The translations under genes were made by a program, and so were the position numbers. 64,000 nt of DNA from Streptomyces sp. NRRL WC-3626. GTDB lineage: Bacteria; Actinomycetota; Actinomycetes; Streptomycetales; Streptomycetaceae. The number at the start of each line of letters is the position of its first letter. The stretch's first letter is position 1. The stretch covers positions 186,001 to 250,000 of the forward strand of contig NZ_JOCA01000023.1 of assembly GCF_000718785.1 (NCBI RefSeq). Direction: 5' to 3'. Below, one piece after another: positions 34,810-41,674 of this stretch. The notes below the pieces were generated by a model that saw nothing but the letters and a program-made list of their open reading frames with translations, was not told the origin of the DNA and searched no databases.

Positions 34810-37097
34810 TGGCCGGCGAACCGGTGTCCGTGCAGGAGGTGACCGACCTGGCGGTCGGCGGCATGACCTGCGCGGCCTGCGTGAAGCGGGTGGAGAAGAA
34901 GCTGGCCAAGCTGGACGGCGTCACCGCGAGCGTGAACCTGGCCACCGGGAGGGCCCGCGTACACCATCCGCCCGAGGTGCTCCCGGAACAGCTCGTCGCC
35001 GCCGTCGAGCAGGCCGGATACACCGCCGCGCTGCCCGAACCGCCCGAAGCGCGGCGCCGAGAGGACGGTGACGACGAGGATACGGAGACGGAGCAGGAAC
35101 GCCACCGGCTGACGGTCACCATCCTGCTCGCCGTCCCCGTGCTCGTTCTGTCGATGGTGCCCGCCTGGCAGTTCCGCAACTGGCAGTGGCTGTGCTTCGT
35201 GCTCGCCTCGCCCGTCGTGGTCTGGGGCGCCTGGCCCTTCCACCAGCGGGCGGCACGGGCATTGCGGCACTCGGCGTCGACCATGGACACCCTGGTGTCG
35301 CTGGGCGTCGTGGCCTCCTTCGCCTGGTCCTCCTACGCCCTGTTCCTCGGTGGCGCCGGCGATCCGGGCATGCGGATGCCCTTCAGCCTGGTGCCGACGG
35401 CGTCGGACGGGGTCGCCCACATCTACCTGGAGGCCGCCGTCGGCGTCCCCCTGTTCGTCCTGGCGGGCCGGTACCTGGAGGCACACGCCCGGCGCGGCAC
35501 CGGAGCGGCCCTGCGCTCACTGGCGGAACTGGCCGCCAAGGAGGTCGCCGTACGCGACGACACGGGCGAGCGCCGCATCGCCATGGAGGACCTCCGGGTG
35601 GGCCAGGTCTTCGTCGTACGGCCCGGGGAACGCGTGGCCACCGACGGCACCGTCGCCGAAGGCAGTTCGGCCGTCGACCTCTCCCTGGTCACCGGGGAGA
35701 GCGAACCGGCCGAGGTCGGCCCCGGCACGGCCGTGATCGGCGGCTCCGTGAACGTCGGCGGCCTGCTGGCGGTGCGGGCCACCGCGGTCGGCGCCGACAC
35801 CCGACTGGCCCGCATCACCCACCTGGTCACCGAGGCACAGGCAGGCAAGGCGCGGGCACAGCGCCTCGCCGACAAGGCCGCCGGAGTCTTCGTACCGGTC
35901 GTGCTCACCCTGGCCGCCACCGTCCTCGGCTTCTGGCTCGGCGCGGGCGCCGACCCGCAGGCCGCGATCACCGCCTCCGTGGCCGTCCTGGTCGTCGCCT
36001 GCCCCTGCGCCCTGGGCCTCGCCACCCCGACCGCCCTGATGGCCGCCACCGGCCGTGGCGCCCAACTGGGCGTCCTGGTCAGCGGCCCACAGGCCCTGGA
36101 GGGACTGCAGCACATCGACGCCGTGGTCCTCGACAAGACCGGCACCCTGACCTCCGGGCACATGAGCGTCGCCCGGGTCACGGCCGCACCCGGCGGCATC
36201 GGCGAGGAACGGGCGATCAGGCTGGCGGGCGCGGTCGAGCAGGGCTCCGAGCACCCGCTGGGTCAGGCCGTCACGGCCTACGCCCGACGCACCGCACCGG
36301 ACGGCACGCTGTCGGACGTGACCGGCTTCGCGGCACTGCCGGGACGCGGCGTGCGCGGGAACGTCGAGGGACGGCTGGTGGAGGTGCTGGCCCCGGACGA
36401 CGAGCTGCCCGCCCCCTTGGACGAGGCGCTGTCCGCCGCCGAGACGGCCGCCCACACGCCCGTCGTGGTCCGCGTCGACGGTGTGGCCGAAGCGCTCGTC
36501 GAGGTCGGAGACGTACTGCGGCCCGGCAGCTACCGGGCCGTGGACCGGCTGCGGCGCCTGGGCGTACGGCCGGTGCTGGCCACCGGGGACCGTGAGGCAC
36601 CCGCCCGTGCCGTCGCCACCGCCCTGCGCATCGACGACGTACACGCCCGCTGCACCCCCGAGGACAAGGACCGGCTCGTCCGCGAACTACGGGAAGAGGG
36701 CCACCGGGTCGCCGTCGTCGGCGACGGAGTCAACGACGCCGCCGCCCTGGCCGGGGCCGACCTCGGCATCGCCATGGGCACCGGCACCGACGTGGCGATC
36801 GGAGCCGCCGACGTCACCCTGGTCCGCGGAGACATCGACGCCCTCGCGGACGCCGTCCGCCTTTCCCGCAGCACGCTGGCCACGATCCGCGTCAACCTTC
36901 TGTGGGCCTTCGGCTACAACGCCGTGACCGTGCCCCTGGCCATGGTCGGCCTGCTCAACCCGATGCTGGCCGCCGCCGCGATGTCCGTCAGCTCACTGCT
37001 CGTGGTCGCCAACAGCCTGCGGCTGCGCGCCTGGCGGCCGTCACCGGCCCGCAGCCGTCCGTCCACGTCGCCCGCCCGTGGGAGCAGCCTTCGATGA
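34809..37097 (+). CDS. Copper-translocating P1B-type ATPase
   Basis: A 762-residue heavy-metal pump. Order of motifs: N-terminal heavy-metal domain GGMTCAACVKRVEKKLA, actuator VTGESEPAEV, CPCALGLATPTALM in the sixth helix, phosphorylation site VVLDKTGTLTSG, SEHPLGQAV and the hinge VVGDGVNDAAALAGADLGIAMG. CPC with the GMTCAAC domain indicates Cu(I). It is coupled upstream to the small Met/His protein and downstream to a PCu(A)C-like gene (ATGA). It exports excess copper. Confidence 0.93.
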   Translation: MAGEPVSVQEVTDLAVGGMTCAACVKRVEKKLAKLDGVTASVNLATGRARVHHPPEVLPEQLVAAVEQAGYTAALPEPPEARRREDGDDEDTETEQERHRLTVTILLAVPVLVLSMVPAWQFRNWQWLCFVLASPVVVWGAWPFHQRAARALRHSASTMDTLVSLGVVASFAWSSYALFLGGAGDPGMRMPFSLVPTASDGVAHIYLEAAVGVPLFVLAGRYLEAHARRGTGAALRSLAELAAKEVAVRDDTGERRIAMEDLRVGQVFVVRPGERVATDGTVAEGSSAVDLSLVTGESEPAEVGPGTAVIGGSVNVGGLLAVRATAVGADTRLARITHLVTEAQAGKARAQRLADKAAGVFVPVVLTLAATVLGFWLGAGADPQAAITASVAVLVVACPCALGLATPTALMAATGRGAQLGVLVSGPQALEGLQHIDAVVLDKTGTLTSGHMSVARVTAAPGGIGEERAIRLAGAVEQGSEHPLGQAVTAYARRTAPDGTLSDVTGFAALPGRGVRGNVEGRLVEVLAPDDELPAPLDEALSAAETAAHTPVVVRVDGVAEALVEVGDVLRPGSYRAVDRLRRLGVRPVLATGDREAPARAVATALRIDDVHARCTPEDKDRLVRELREEGHRVAVVGDGVNDAAALAGADLGIAMGTGTDVAIGAADVTLVRGDIDALADAVRLSRSTLATIRVNLLWAFGYNAVTVPLAMVGLLNPMLAAAAMSVSSLLVVANSLRLRAWRPSPARSRPSTSPARGSSLR

Positions 37098-37603
37098 CAC
37101 CCTCCGTCTGGACGCCCACCCGGCGACGACTCGCGGACACCGCCCTGGCCGCTCTGGCACCGGTCTGCGCCTGTGTGCTGGCCCTGGGCGGTCTCGCAGT
37201 CTGGACCGCCACGGGCAACGCCGGTACACCCGCACGCATCGGTGTCACCGACGCGCGGCTCTTCCTCCCGTCGCGGGGAGTGCCGGAGACAGCAGCATTC
37301 TTCAAGATCATTAACGCCGGTGGCGCCCAGGACCGGCTGGTGGGGGTGACTTCGCCCGACGTCACCGAGGGCATCTCCCTCAGCAGCCACCGGATGACCG
37401 CCGGCGGAGCCGCATACCGCTGGCCCACGGAGTCACTGTCCATCCCCGCCGGGGGCACCCTCGACATGTCTCCGCACAGCAGCGATGTGACCGTCCCGGC
37501 CGCGGAACGCTGGGCGGAGGGCGACCTGGTGTCCTTCACCCTTCACTTCGAGCACAGCGGGCGAATGGAGGTCCTGGCGGTGGTCGTCCGGCCCGGGTCC
37601 TGA
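37094..37603 (+). CDS. PCu(A)C-like copper chaperone
   Basis: A 169-residue protein with an N-terminal membrane/signal segment (LAALAPVCACVLALGGLAVW) and a PCu(A)C-like beta-sandwich: PETAAFFKIINAGGAQDRLVG, ISLSSHRMTAGGAAYRWP, LSIPAGGTLDMSPHSSDV and VSFTLHFEHSGRMEVLAVV. The canonical copper motif His-x10-Met-x21-His-x-Met is not intact; only HRM and MSPH remain. It is the last gene of the copper operon and sits before a hairpin terminator. Confidence 0.75.
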   Translation: MTPSVWTPTRRRLADTALAALAPVCACVLALGGLAVWTATGNAGTPARIGVTDARLFLPSRGVPETAAFFKIINAGGAQDRLVGVTSPDVTEGISLSSHRMTAGGAAYRWPTESLSIPAGGTLDMSPHSSDVTVPAAERWAEGDLVSFTLHFEHSGRMEVLAVVVRPGS

Positions 37604-37613
37604 TGACGCCGCT

Positions 37614-37654
37614 GCGTGGCGGAGCACCGTGGGGCGTACGATGCTCCGCCACGC
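37614..37654 (+). terminator. Hairpin after the copper operon
   Basis: A perfect 13-bp stem, GCGTGGCGGAGCA and TGCTCCGCCACGC around a 15-base loop, just after the PCu(A)C-like gene. It may also serve the small reverse gene that ends at 37659. Confidence 0.75.
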
Positions 37655-37658
37655 GCTG

Positions 37659-37820
37659 TCAGGCGGTGACCGCATCGGCCACCTCGTACCCGGCTTCGGT
37701 GATGGTCGCGCGGACCAGGGCGTCGCGGGCCTGGCGCATCGTCGGGTCAGTCAGCATCTGGTCAGCATGAGTCCGCACGCATTCCGGGACAGGGGTTCGG
37801 GTCGGTGCTTGGTCGGCCAT
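37659..37820 (-). CDS. Small ORF of unknown function (53 residues)
   Basis: A reverse frame from ATG 37820 to TGA 37659 encoding 53 residues: MADQAPTRTPVPECVR, then HADQMLTDPTMRQARDALVR and TITEAGYEVADAVTA. The acidic/helical composition looks protein-like. The RBS is weak. The coding strand contains ATGCTGAC twice, 11 bp apart (the GTCAGCAT motifs at 37750 and 37761 on the forward strand). It lies between the copper terminator and the right repeat, where an excisionase or a remnant of an element gene might be expected. No family is recognised. Confidence 0.45.
   Translation of the reverse strand: MADQAPTRTPVPECVRTHADQMLTDPTMRQARDALVRATITEAGYEVADAVTA
37750..37768 (+). repeat. Paired GTCAGCAT motifs near the right end
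   Basis: GTCAGCAT at 37750-37757 and 37761-37768, starts 11 bp apart, one helical turn. The same spacing and motif occur at 12972 and 12983 inside the left end. They may be arm-type recombinase sites. Confidence 0.45.
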
Positions 37821-37923
37821 GGTGCGACAGCCTGGATCGGACGGAAGCGCAGGCGAGGAGCCTTCTTGCCCGAGTGGAGTCGATGTTCTCCGGAATCCTC
37901 GAGGGCGACGAGTGCCGGTGTAG

Positions 37924-38013
37924 AGTGAAGAACGCCCTTGACCTGCACAAAGCAGGCAGGGAGCCGACTTCCAGGAGTCCAACGTGCTGCGCACCATGTT
38001 CAAGTCCAAGATC
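37924..38013 (+). repeat. Right 90-bp direct repeat (start of intact panD, attR-like)
   Basis: Identical to 12834-12923. It spans the 5' leader, AGGAG, GTG start at 37984 and first ten codons of panD. It is preceded by a diverged homologue of the left upstream sequence, with TAGAGT where the left has TAAAGT. Confidence 0.85.
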
Positions 38014-38406
38014 CACCGTGCCACCGTCACCCACGCCGACCTGCACTACGTGGGATCCGTGACGATCGACGCCGAGCTGCTCGACGCCGCCGATCTGCTG
38101 CCGGGGGAGCTGGTGCACATCGTCGACATCACCAATGGGGCGCGGCTCGAGACGTATGTCATCGAGGGGGAGCGCGGGTCCGGGGTGATCGGGATCAACG
38201 GGGCCGCCGCTCATCTCGTCCGGCCCGGTGATCTGGTGATCATCATCAGTTACGCTCAGGTGACCGACGCCGAGGCGCGGGCGCTGGAGCCCCGGGTCGT
38301 GCACGTGGACGGCGACAATCGCGTCGTGGCCCTGGGTGCGGACCCGTCCGAGCCGGTGCCGGGGTCGGACCAGGAGCGCAGCCCGGGGGCCGTCGCCACG
38401 GCCTGA
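37984..38406 (+). CDS. panD: Aspartate 1-decarboxylase
   Basis: The 140-residue pro-enzyme that makes beta-alanine for pantothenate and CoA. It self-cleaves at Gly-Ser in [13 protein letters not shown] to form a pyruvoyl group; the double-psi barrel continues with [28 protein letters not shown] and [15 protein letters not shown] 37984 follows AGGAG; ATG 37996 is a later option. Its promoter region and first ten codons lie in the repeated block, so the gene now uses the leader on the island side. The coding region is intact. Confidence 0.95.
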   Translation: MLRTMFKSKIHRATVTHADLHYVGSVTIDAELLDAADLLPGELVHIVDITNGARLETYVIEGERGSGVIGINGAAAHLVRPGDLVIIISYAQVTDAEARALEPRVVHVDGDNRVVALGADPSEPVPGSDQERSPGAVATA

Positions 38407-38434
38407 CCGGTACCGACCGAGGCAGGAGTGTGAC

Positions 38435-38785
38435 GTGGCCATGGGTGACATCGAGATCCGGGACGACCGGGCGGCCGGCCGGCTCGAGGCGGTGGCGGAC
38501 GGGGAGGTCGTCGGGCGGATCGAGTACTTCCCGCTCGACGCCCCCGAGCGCGCGCTCGTGCCGGTCCACACCATCGTGGAGCCCGCGCACGAGGGCAAGG
38601 GCATCGCGGGCTCCCTCGCCCGCGAGCTGTACGCCGTCGCCGCCCGCGAGAGCAGCGTCGTCGCCCCGCTCTGCCCGTACGTCGTCAAGTGGGCCGAGCG
38701 CCACCCCGACGAGGCCCCGGCGGCCGGGCCGGAGCTGATCCGGGCGGCCGAGGAGTGGCTCGCGGCGCACCCCGAGCGGTTCTGA
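38435..38785 (+). CDS. Small GNAT-like acetyltransferase (Acetyltransf_CG type)
   Basis: A 116-residue minimal acetyltransferase. It has GRLEAVADGEVVGRIEYFPL, VHTIVEPAHEGKGIAGSLA with the CoA loop, APLCPYVVKWAERHPDE, then a C-terminal helix. GTG 38435 has GGCAGGAG six bases upstream; ATG 38441 is in frame. It is the third member of this small family in the window and follows panD by 28 bp in the same direction, possibly co-transcribed. The substrate is unknown. Confidence 0.88.
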   Translation: MAMGDIEIRDDRAAGRLEAVADGEVVGRIEYFPLDAPERALVPVHTIVEPAHEGKGIAGSLARELYAVAARESSVVAPLCPYVVKWAERHPDEAPAAGPELIRAAEEWLAAHPERF

Positions 38786-38791
38786 CGTCCC

Positions 38792-39442
38792 GTGCTCGCA
38801 CTGCTGCACACCTCGCCCGTCCACGTGCCCGTCTTCGACGCGCTGCGCGACGAGCTCCGTCCCGGGCTGGAGCTGCGGCACTTCGTCGACGCGGAGTTGC
38901 TGGAGCGCGCCCGCGCCGACGGGCCCGCGGCGGTGGCCGACGACGTACGGGCGAGAGTGGGCGAAGCCGTCGGCGGAGGTGCCGGGGCCGTGCTGTGCAC
39001 CTGCTCGACCATCGGCGGGGTGGCGGAGGCCGCGGCCGTCCGGTCCGGTGTTCCGGTGCTGCGTGTCGACCGGCCGATGGCCGCCGAGGCGGTGGCGGCC
39101 GGATCGCGGGTCGTCGTCCTCGCCGCCCTGGAGAGCACGCTCGCACCGACGGCGGCTCTGGTCGAGGAGGAGGCGGATCGTGCCGGGCGGCCCGTCGATG
39201 TGCGGACCGTGCTGGTCGAGGGCGCGTGGGCCCGCTTCGAGGCAGACGACCCGGCAGGGTACGTACGCCGGGTCGCGGACGCCGCCGACGCGGTCACCGG
39301 CGCCGATGTGATCGTCCTCGCCCAGGCATCCATGGCTCAGGCCGGGCGGCTCACCACCGCCCGCGTACCCGTCCTTTCCAGTCCCCGCCCGGGACTCCTG
39401 GCGGCGGCCCGCCTGTGCGGGGAGGGTCCCGGCGAGGCGTAG
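38792..39442 (+). CDS. Asp/Glu racemase-like protein
   Basis: A 216-residue protein resembling the aspartate/glutamate/hydantoin racemase superfamily. The first catalytic-Cys position is VLCTCSTIGGVAE. The second half has VIVLAQASMAQAG, where a true two-cysteine racemase would carry Cys. Hence racemase activity is uncertain; such single-Cys members are sometimes arylmalonate-decarboxylase-like. It begins at GTG 38792, seven bases after the acetyltransferase stop, with a weak RBS. Confidence 0.75.
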   Translation: MLALLHTSPVHVPVFDALRDELRPGLELRHFVDAELLERARADGPAAVADDVRARVGEAVGGGAGAVLCTCSTIGGVAEAAAVRSGVPVLRVDRPMAAEAVAAGSRVVVLAALESTLAPTAALVEEEADRAGRPVDVRTVLVEGAWARFEADDPAGYVRRVADAADAVTGADVIVLAQASMAQAGRLTTARVPVLSSPRPGLLAAARLCGEGPGEA

Positions 39443-39484
39443 GGCGGCCGGGACGTCTTCTCGGCATCGGCCATGCGGACAACC

Positions 39485-39538
39485 GCAACCCTTGGGTTGC
39501 ACACCCCCTCCGAGATGTGCAATCTTTGAGTTGCACAT
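39485..39538. promoter_or_regulatory. Two inverted repeats upstream of the SRPBCC/arsR pair
   Basis: GCAACCC and GGGTTGC flank TT at 39485-39500. ATGTGCAA and TTGCACAT flank eight bases at 39515-39538. Both share GCAA/TTGC arms, and their centres are 34 bp apart. They lie just before the SRPBCC gene whose partner is an ArsR-type regulator, so autoregulation by that protein is the simplest reading. Confidence 0.6.
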
Positions 39539-39559
39539 GGACCGGCGACGGAGGTTCTC

Positions 39560-40057
39560 ATGAACGACACCACCTACACCGACACGGAACTGGCCGAGCT
39601 CGACCGGATCGCCCGGCAGATCGACATCGACGCCCCCGCCGAGCGGGTGTGGGAGCTGATCGCACGGCCCGGCTGGTACATCAACGACGGCGAGGTCGAG
39701 GCCGAGCCGGACCTGCGACGGGAGGGCGACGTGACCGTGGTGCGCCACCCGTCCCTGGGCGAGTTCCGGTTCCGCACGGTGGAGCTGGACAAGCCCCGCT
39801 ACGCGGCCTTCCGCTGGATCGGCACCCCGTACCGCGACGACTCGGCGCCCTCGACCCTGGTCGAGTTCTGGATCGACGAGCGGGACGGCGGCGGGGTGAC
39901 CCTGCGCGTCGTGGAGAGCGGATTCTCCACTCTCGCCGACGACCCGGCGGCCTGGCTGAAGGAGCGCGAGGGCAACGACAAGGGCTGGCTCACCGAGCTG
40001 GCCGCCGCGAAGACGTTCGTCGAGACGAACCCGTCCGCCACGGCGGGGAGCCGATGA
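39560..40057 (+). CDS. SRPBCC (AHSA1-like) domain protein
   Basis: A 165-residue START-like fold protein. The pattern is IDIDAPAERVWELIARPGWYINDGE, RREGDVTVVRHPSLGEFRF, SAPSTLVEFWIDERDGGG and a C-terminal KGWLTELAAAKTF helix. The cavity binds a hydrophobic ligand in the family. Its stop overlaps the arsR start (ATGA), a very common pairing in actinobacteria. The start ATG at 39560 follows GGAGG. Two palindromes precede it. Confidence 0.9.
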   Translation: MNDTTYTDTELAELDRIARQIDIDAPAERVWELIARPGWYINDGEVEAEPDLRREGDVTVVRHPSLGEFRFRTVELDKPRYAAFRWIGTPYRDDSAPSTLVEFWIDERDGGGVTLRVVESGFSTLADDPAAWLKEREGNDKGWLTELAAAKTFVETNPSATAGSR

Positions 40058-40389
40058 CCGCTCCGGCCCTCCCCGTCATGTGCGCCGCACTCGGCGACGC
40101 CACGCGCTGGGAGATACTCACCCGGCTCGGCGAGGGCCCCATGTCGGCGTCCGCGCTGGCCAGGGTCCTTCCGGTGAGCCGGCAGGCGATCGGCAAACAC
40201 CTGGACGTACTGCGCGAGGTCGGGCTGGTCGAGTCCGAGCAGCGCGGACGCGAGGTCGTCCATCTCGCCGTCGGCGCCCGGCTCGGCGCCCTGGCCCGCG
40301 AACTCGACCGCATCGGCCGCTCCTGGGAGACGCGTCTGCTGCGAGTCAAGGAACTGGCGGAGCGCCCCGAACCCGACGCGGTCCCCTGA
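40054..40389 (+). CDS. ArsR-family transcriptional regulator
   Basis: A 111-residue winged-helix protein: ALGDATRWEILTRLGEGPMS, recognition region ALARVLPVSRQAIGKHLDVL, then VGLVESEQRGREVVHLAVG. There is no Cys pair of the metal-sensing alpha-3 or alpha-5 type, so it is probably a metal-independent ArsR of the kind paired with SRPBCC proteins. It is translationally coupled to that gene and probably represses the operon through the sites at 39485 and 39515. Confidence 0.92.
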   Translation: MTAPALPVMCAALGDATRWEILTRLGEGPMSASALARVLPVSRQAIGKHLDVLREVGLVESEQRGREVVHLAVGARLGALARELDRIGRSWETRLLRVKELAERPEPDAVP

Positions 40390-40452
40390 CGGACCGCGGC
40401 CCACGAGGACGCGACCTGCGACGACGCGACCCACGACGATGGGAGCAGAGCC

Positions 40453-41232
40453 ATGACCGATCACGACGACAGGCCCGCGGACCGCGCGCCGGCGCTGCCG
40501 CCGACCGCCGATCGTGCCGCCTACCAGGCCGAACTGGACCGCCTGCGGACCAGGGAGAAGGCGCACACCCGGGAAGGCGACGCGATCGCCGCCGCCCGGC
40601 GCCGCCTGCCCATGGTCGAGGTGGCCGCCGGCCTCGAACTGACCGGGCCCGACGGGCCGCTCACCCTGCTCGACGCCTTCGAAGGCCGCCGGCAGCTCGT
40701 CGCCTACTACTTCATGTGGTACCCCGGCCACGACGCGGCCGGGCAGTGCGAGGGCTGCACCTGGGTCACCACCCAGGTCCAGGAGCTGTCGTACCTGCAC
40801 TCCCGGGACATCACCTACGCGGTGTTCTGCCAGGGCCCGTACGCGGAGAGCCGCCGCTACCGCGACTTCATGGGCTGGGAGGTGCCGTGGTACTCGGCCC
40901 TCCCCTCGCAGGACGAACTGCTGGTCGGGCGGCACGTCGGCATGATGCACATCGTGTGCTACCTGCGGGACGGCGACCGCGTCTTCGAGACGTACTGGAC
41001 AACCCGGCGCGGTGTGGAGGCCATGGACTACAGCTACGCGCTCATGGACCTCACCGTGTACGGACGGCAGGAGCGGTGGGAGGACTCTCCCCCCGGCTGG
41101 CCCAGGGTCCAGGGCACGCCCGTCGACGAGGTGCGGCTGCGGAGCGACGGACGCCCCATCCCCCAGTGGTCGCGCGTCGCGGCCGGCCGCTCCGACGCGC
41201 TCGGCCCGGGCGCTGATCCACCGGCCGGGTGA
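40453..41232 (+). CDS. DUF899 (thioredoxin-like) family protein
   Basis: A 259-residue cytoplasmic protein of the DUF899 family. Conserved text is RTREKAHTREGDAIAAARRRLPMVEV, FEGRRQLVAYYFMWYPG, CEGCTWVTTQVQELSYL and FETYWTTRRGVEAMDYSYAL. The Cys pair CEGC recalls a thioredoxin-like active site. Its biochemical role is unknown. It is 63 bp after the ArsR gene, starts at ATG 40453 behind GGGAGC and may be read from the same promoter. Confidence 0.88.
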   Translation: MTDHDDRPADRAPALPPTADRAAYQAELDRLRTREKAHTREGDAIAAARRRLPMVEVAAGLELTGPDGPLTLLDAFEGRRQLVAYYFMWYPGHDAAGQCEGCTWVTTQVQELSYLHSRDITYAVFCQGPYAESRRYRDFMGWEVPWYSALPSQDELLVGRHVGMMHIVCYLRDGDRVFETYWTTRRGVEAMDYSYALMDLTVYGRQERWEDSPPGWPRVQGTPVDEVRLRSDGRPIPQWSRVAAGRSDALGPGADPPAG

Positions 41233-41308
41233 CTGGAGAGACGGCCGTCGGGTAGGCGGGGGAGAAGTCCAGAGCCGACGTCGACCGACAGGCCGGAGGA
41301 CACGCGCC

Positions 41309-41581
41309 ATGACGAACCCCTACCCGGACCCGGTCCCGCCGGGCCCCACCCCGGGACCCACCCCGGGCCCGGACCCCACCCACCCCGACCCGGTGCCGCC
41401 GCCCGGCCCGGAGCCCGCCCCTCCGCCTCCGCCGCCGGGGCCCGGCCCCGAGCCCACCCCGCAGCCCCCGGGACCGGGGCCGCGGCCACCCCAGCCGGGC
41501 CCGCCCGACCCGTCACCCTCCCCGATCCCGCCCGGCCCCGACCCGGTGCCCAGCCCCGAACCCGGCCCACCCCTCAGCTGA
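41309..41581 (+). CDS. Proline-rich low-complexity protein (90 residues)
   Basis: A frame of 90 residues made almost only of Pro, Gly, Asp and Ser after the start MTNPYPDPV. It has GGAGGA at a good distance and a proper stop, followed by a strong hairpin shared with gnd, so it has the form of a real gene. It has no signal peptide or fold, and is likely an extended or disordered protein. A spurious frame in GC-rich DNA cannot be excluded. Confidence 0.55.
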   Translation: MTNPYPDPVPPGPTPGPTPGPDPTHPDPVPPPGPEPAPPPPPPGPGPEPTPQPPGPGPRPPQPGPPDPSPSPIPPGPDPVPSPEPGPPLS

Positions 41582-41618
41582 CCCCGAGGCAGACCCGAGG
41601 CCGACCCGAGGCAGAGAA

Positions 41619-41661
41619 GAAGGGGCGGTGGAGGACCGTCCGGCCCGTCCACCGCCCCTTC
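41619..41661. terminator. Bidirectional hairpin between the Pro-rich gene and gnd
   Basis: Perfect 14-bp arms at 41619-41632 and 41648-41661 (GAAGGGGCGGTGGA with TCCACCGCCCCTTC) around a 15-base loop. It lies between convergent 3' ends at 41581 and 41675. Confidence 0.85.
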
Positions 41662-41674
41662 CCTCATGCGGCCG

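Larger units (their letters stand above)
12834..38013. mobile_element. Putative 25-kb integrated island inserted at the 5' end of panD
   Basis: Perfect 90-bp direct repeats mark both ends (12834-12923 and 37924-38013), 25,090 bp apart and in the same orientation. The right copy runs into an intact panD, while the left copy stops after ten panD codons. Upstream of the perfect block the two ends are still homologous but diverged (29 of 43 bases). Paired GTCAGCA motifs 11 bp apart lie inside both ends. The cargo is metal and cofactor genes. No integrase, relaxase or transposase was found, so it may be a mobilised or decayed element, or the product of homologous recombination. Confidence 0.55.

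Noticed and set aside
37821..38013. tRNA gene as integration target
   Set aside because: No T-loop (GGTTCGA) or cloverleaf arms near either repeat; the repeat lies in the panD 5' end.
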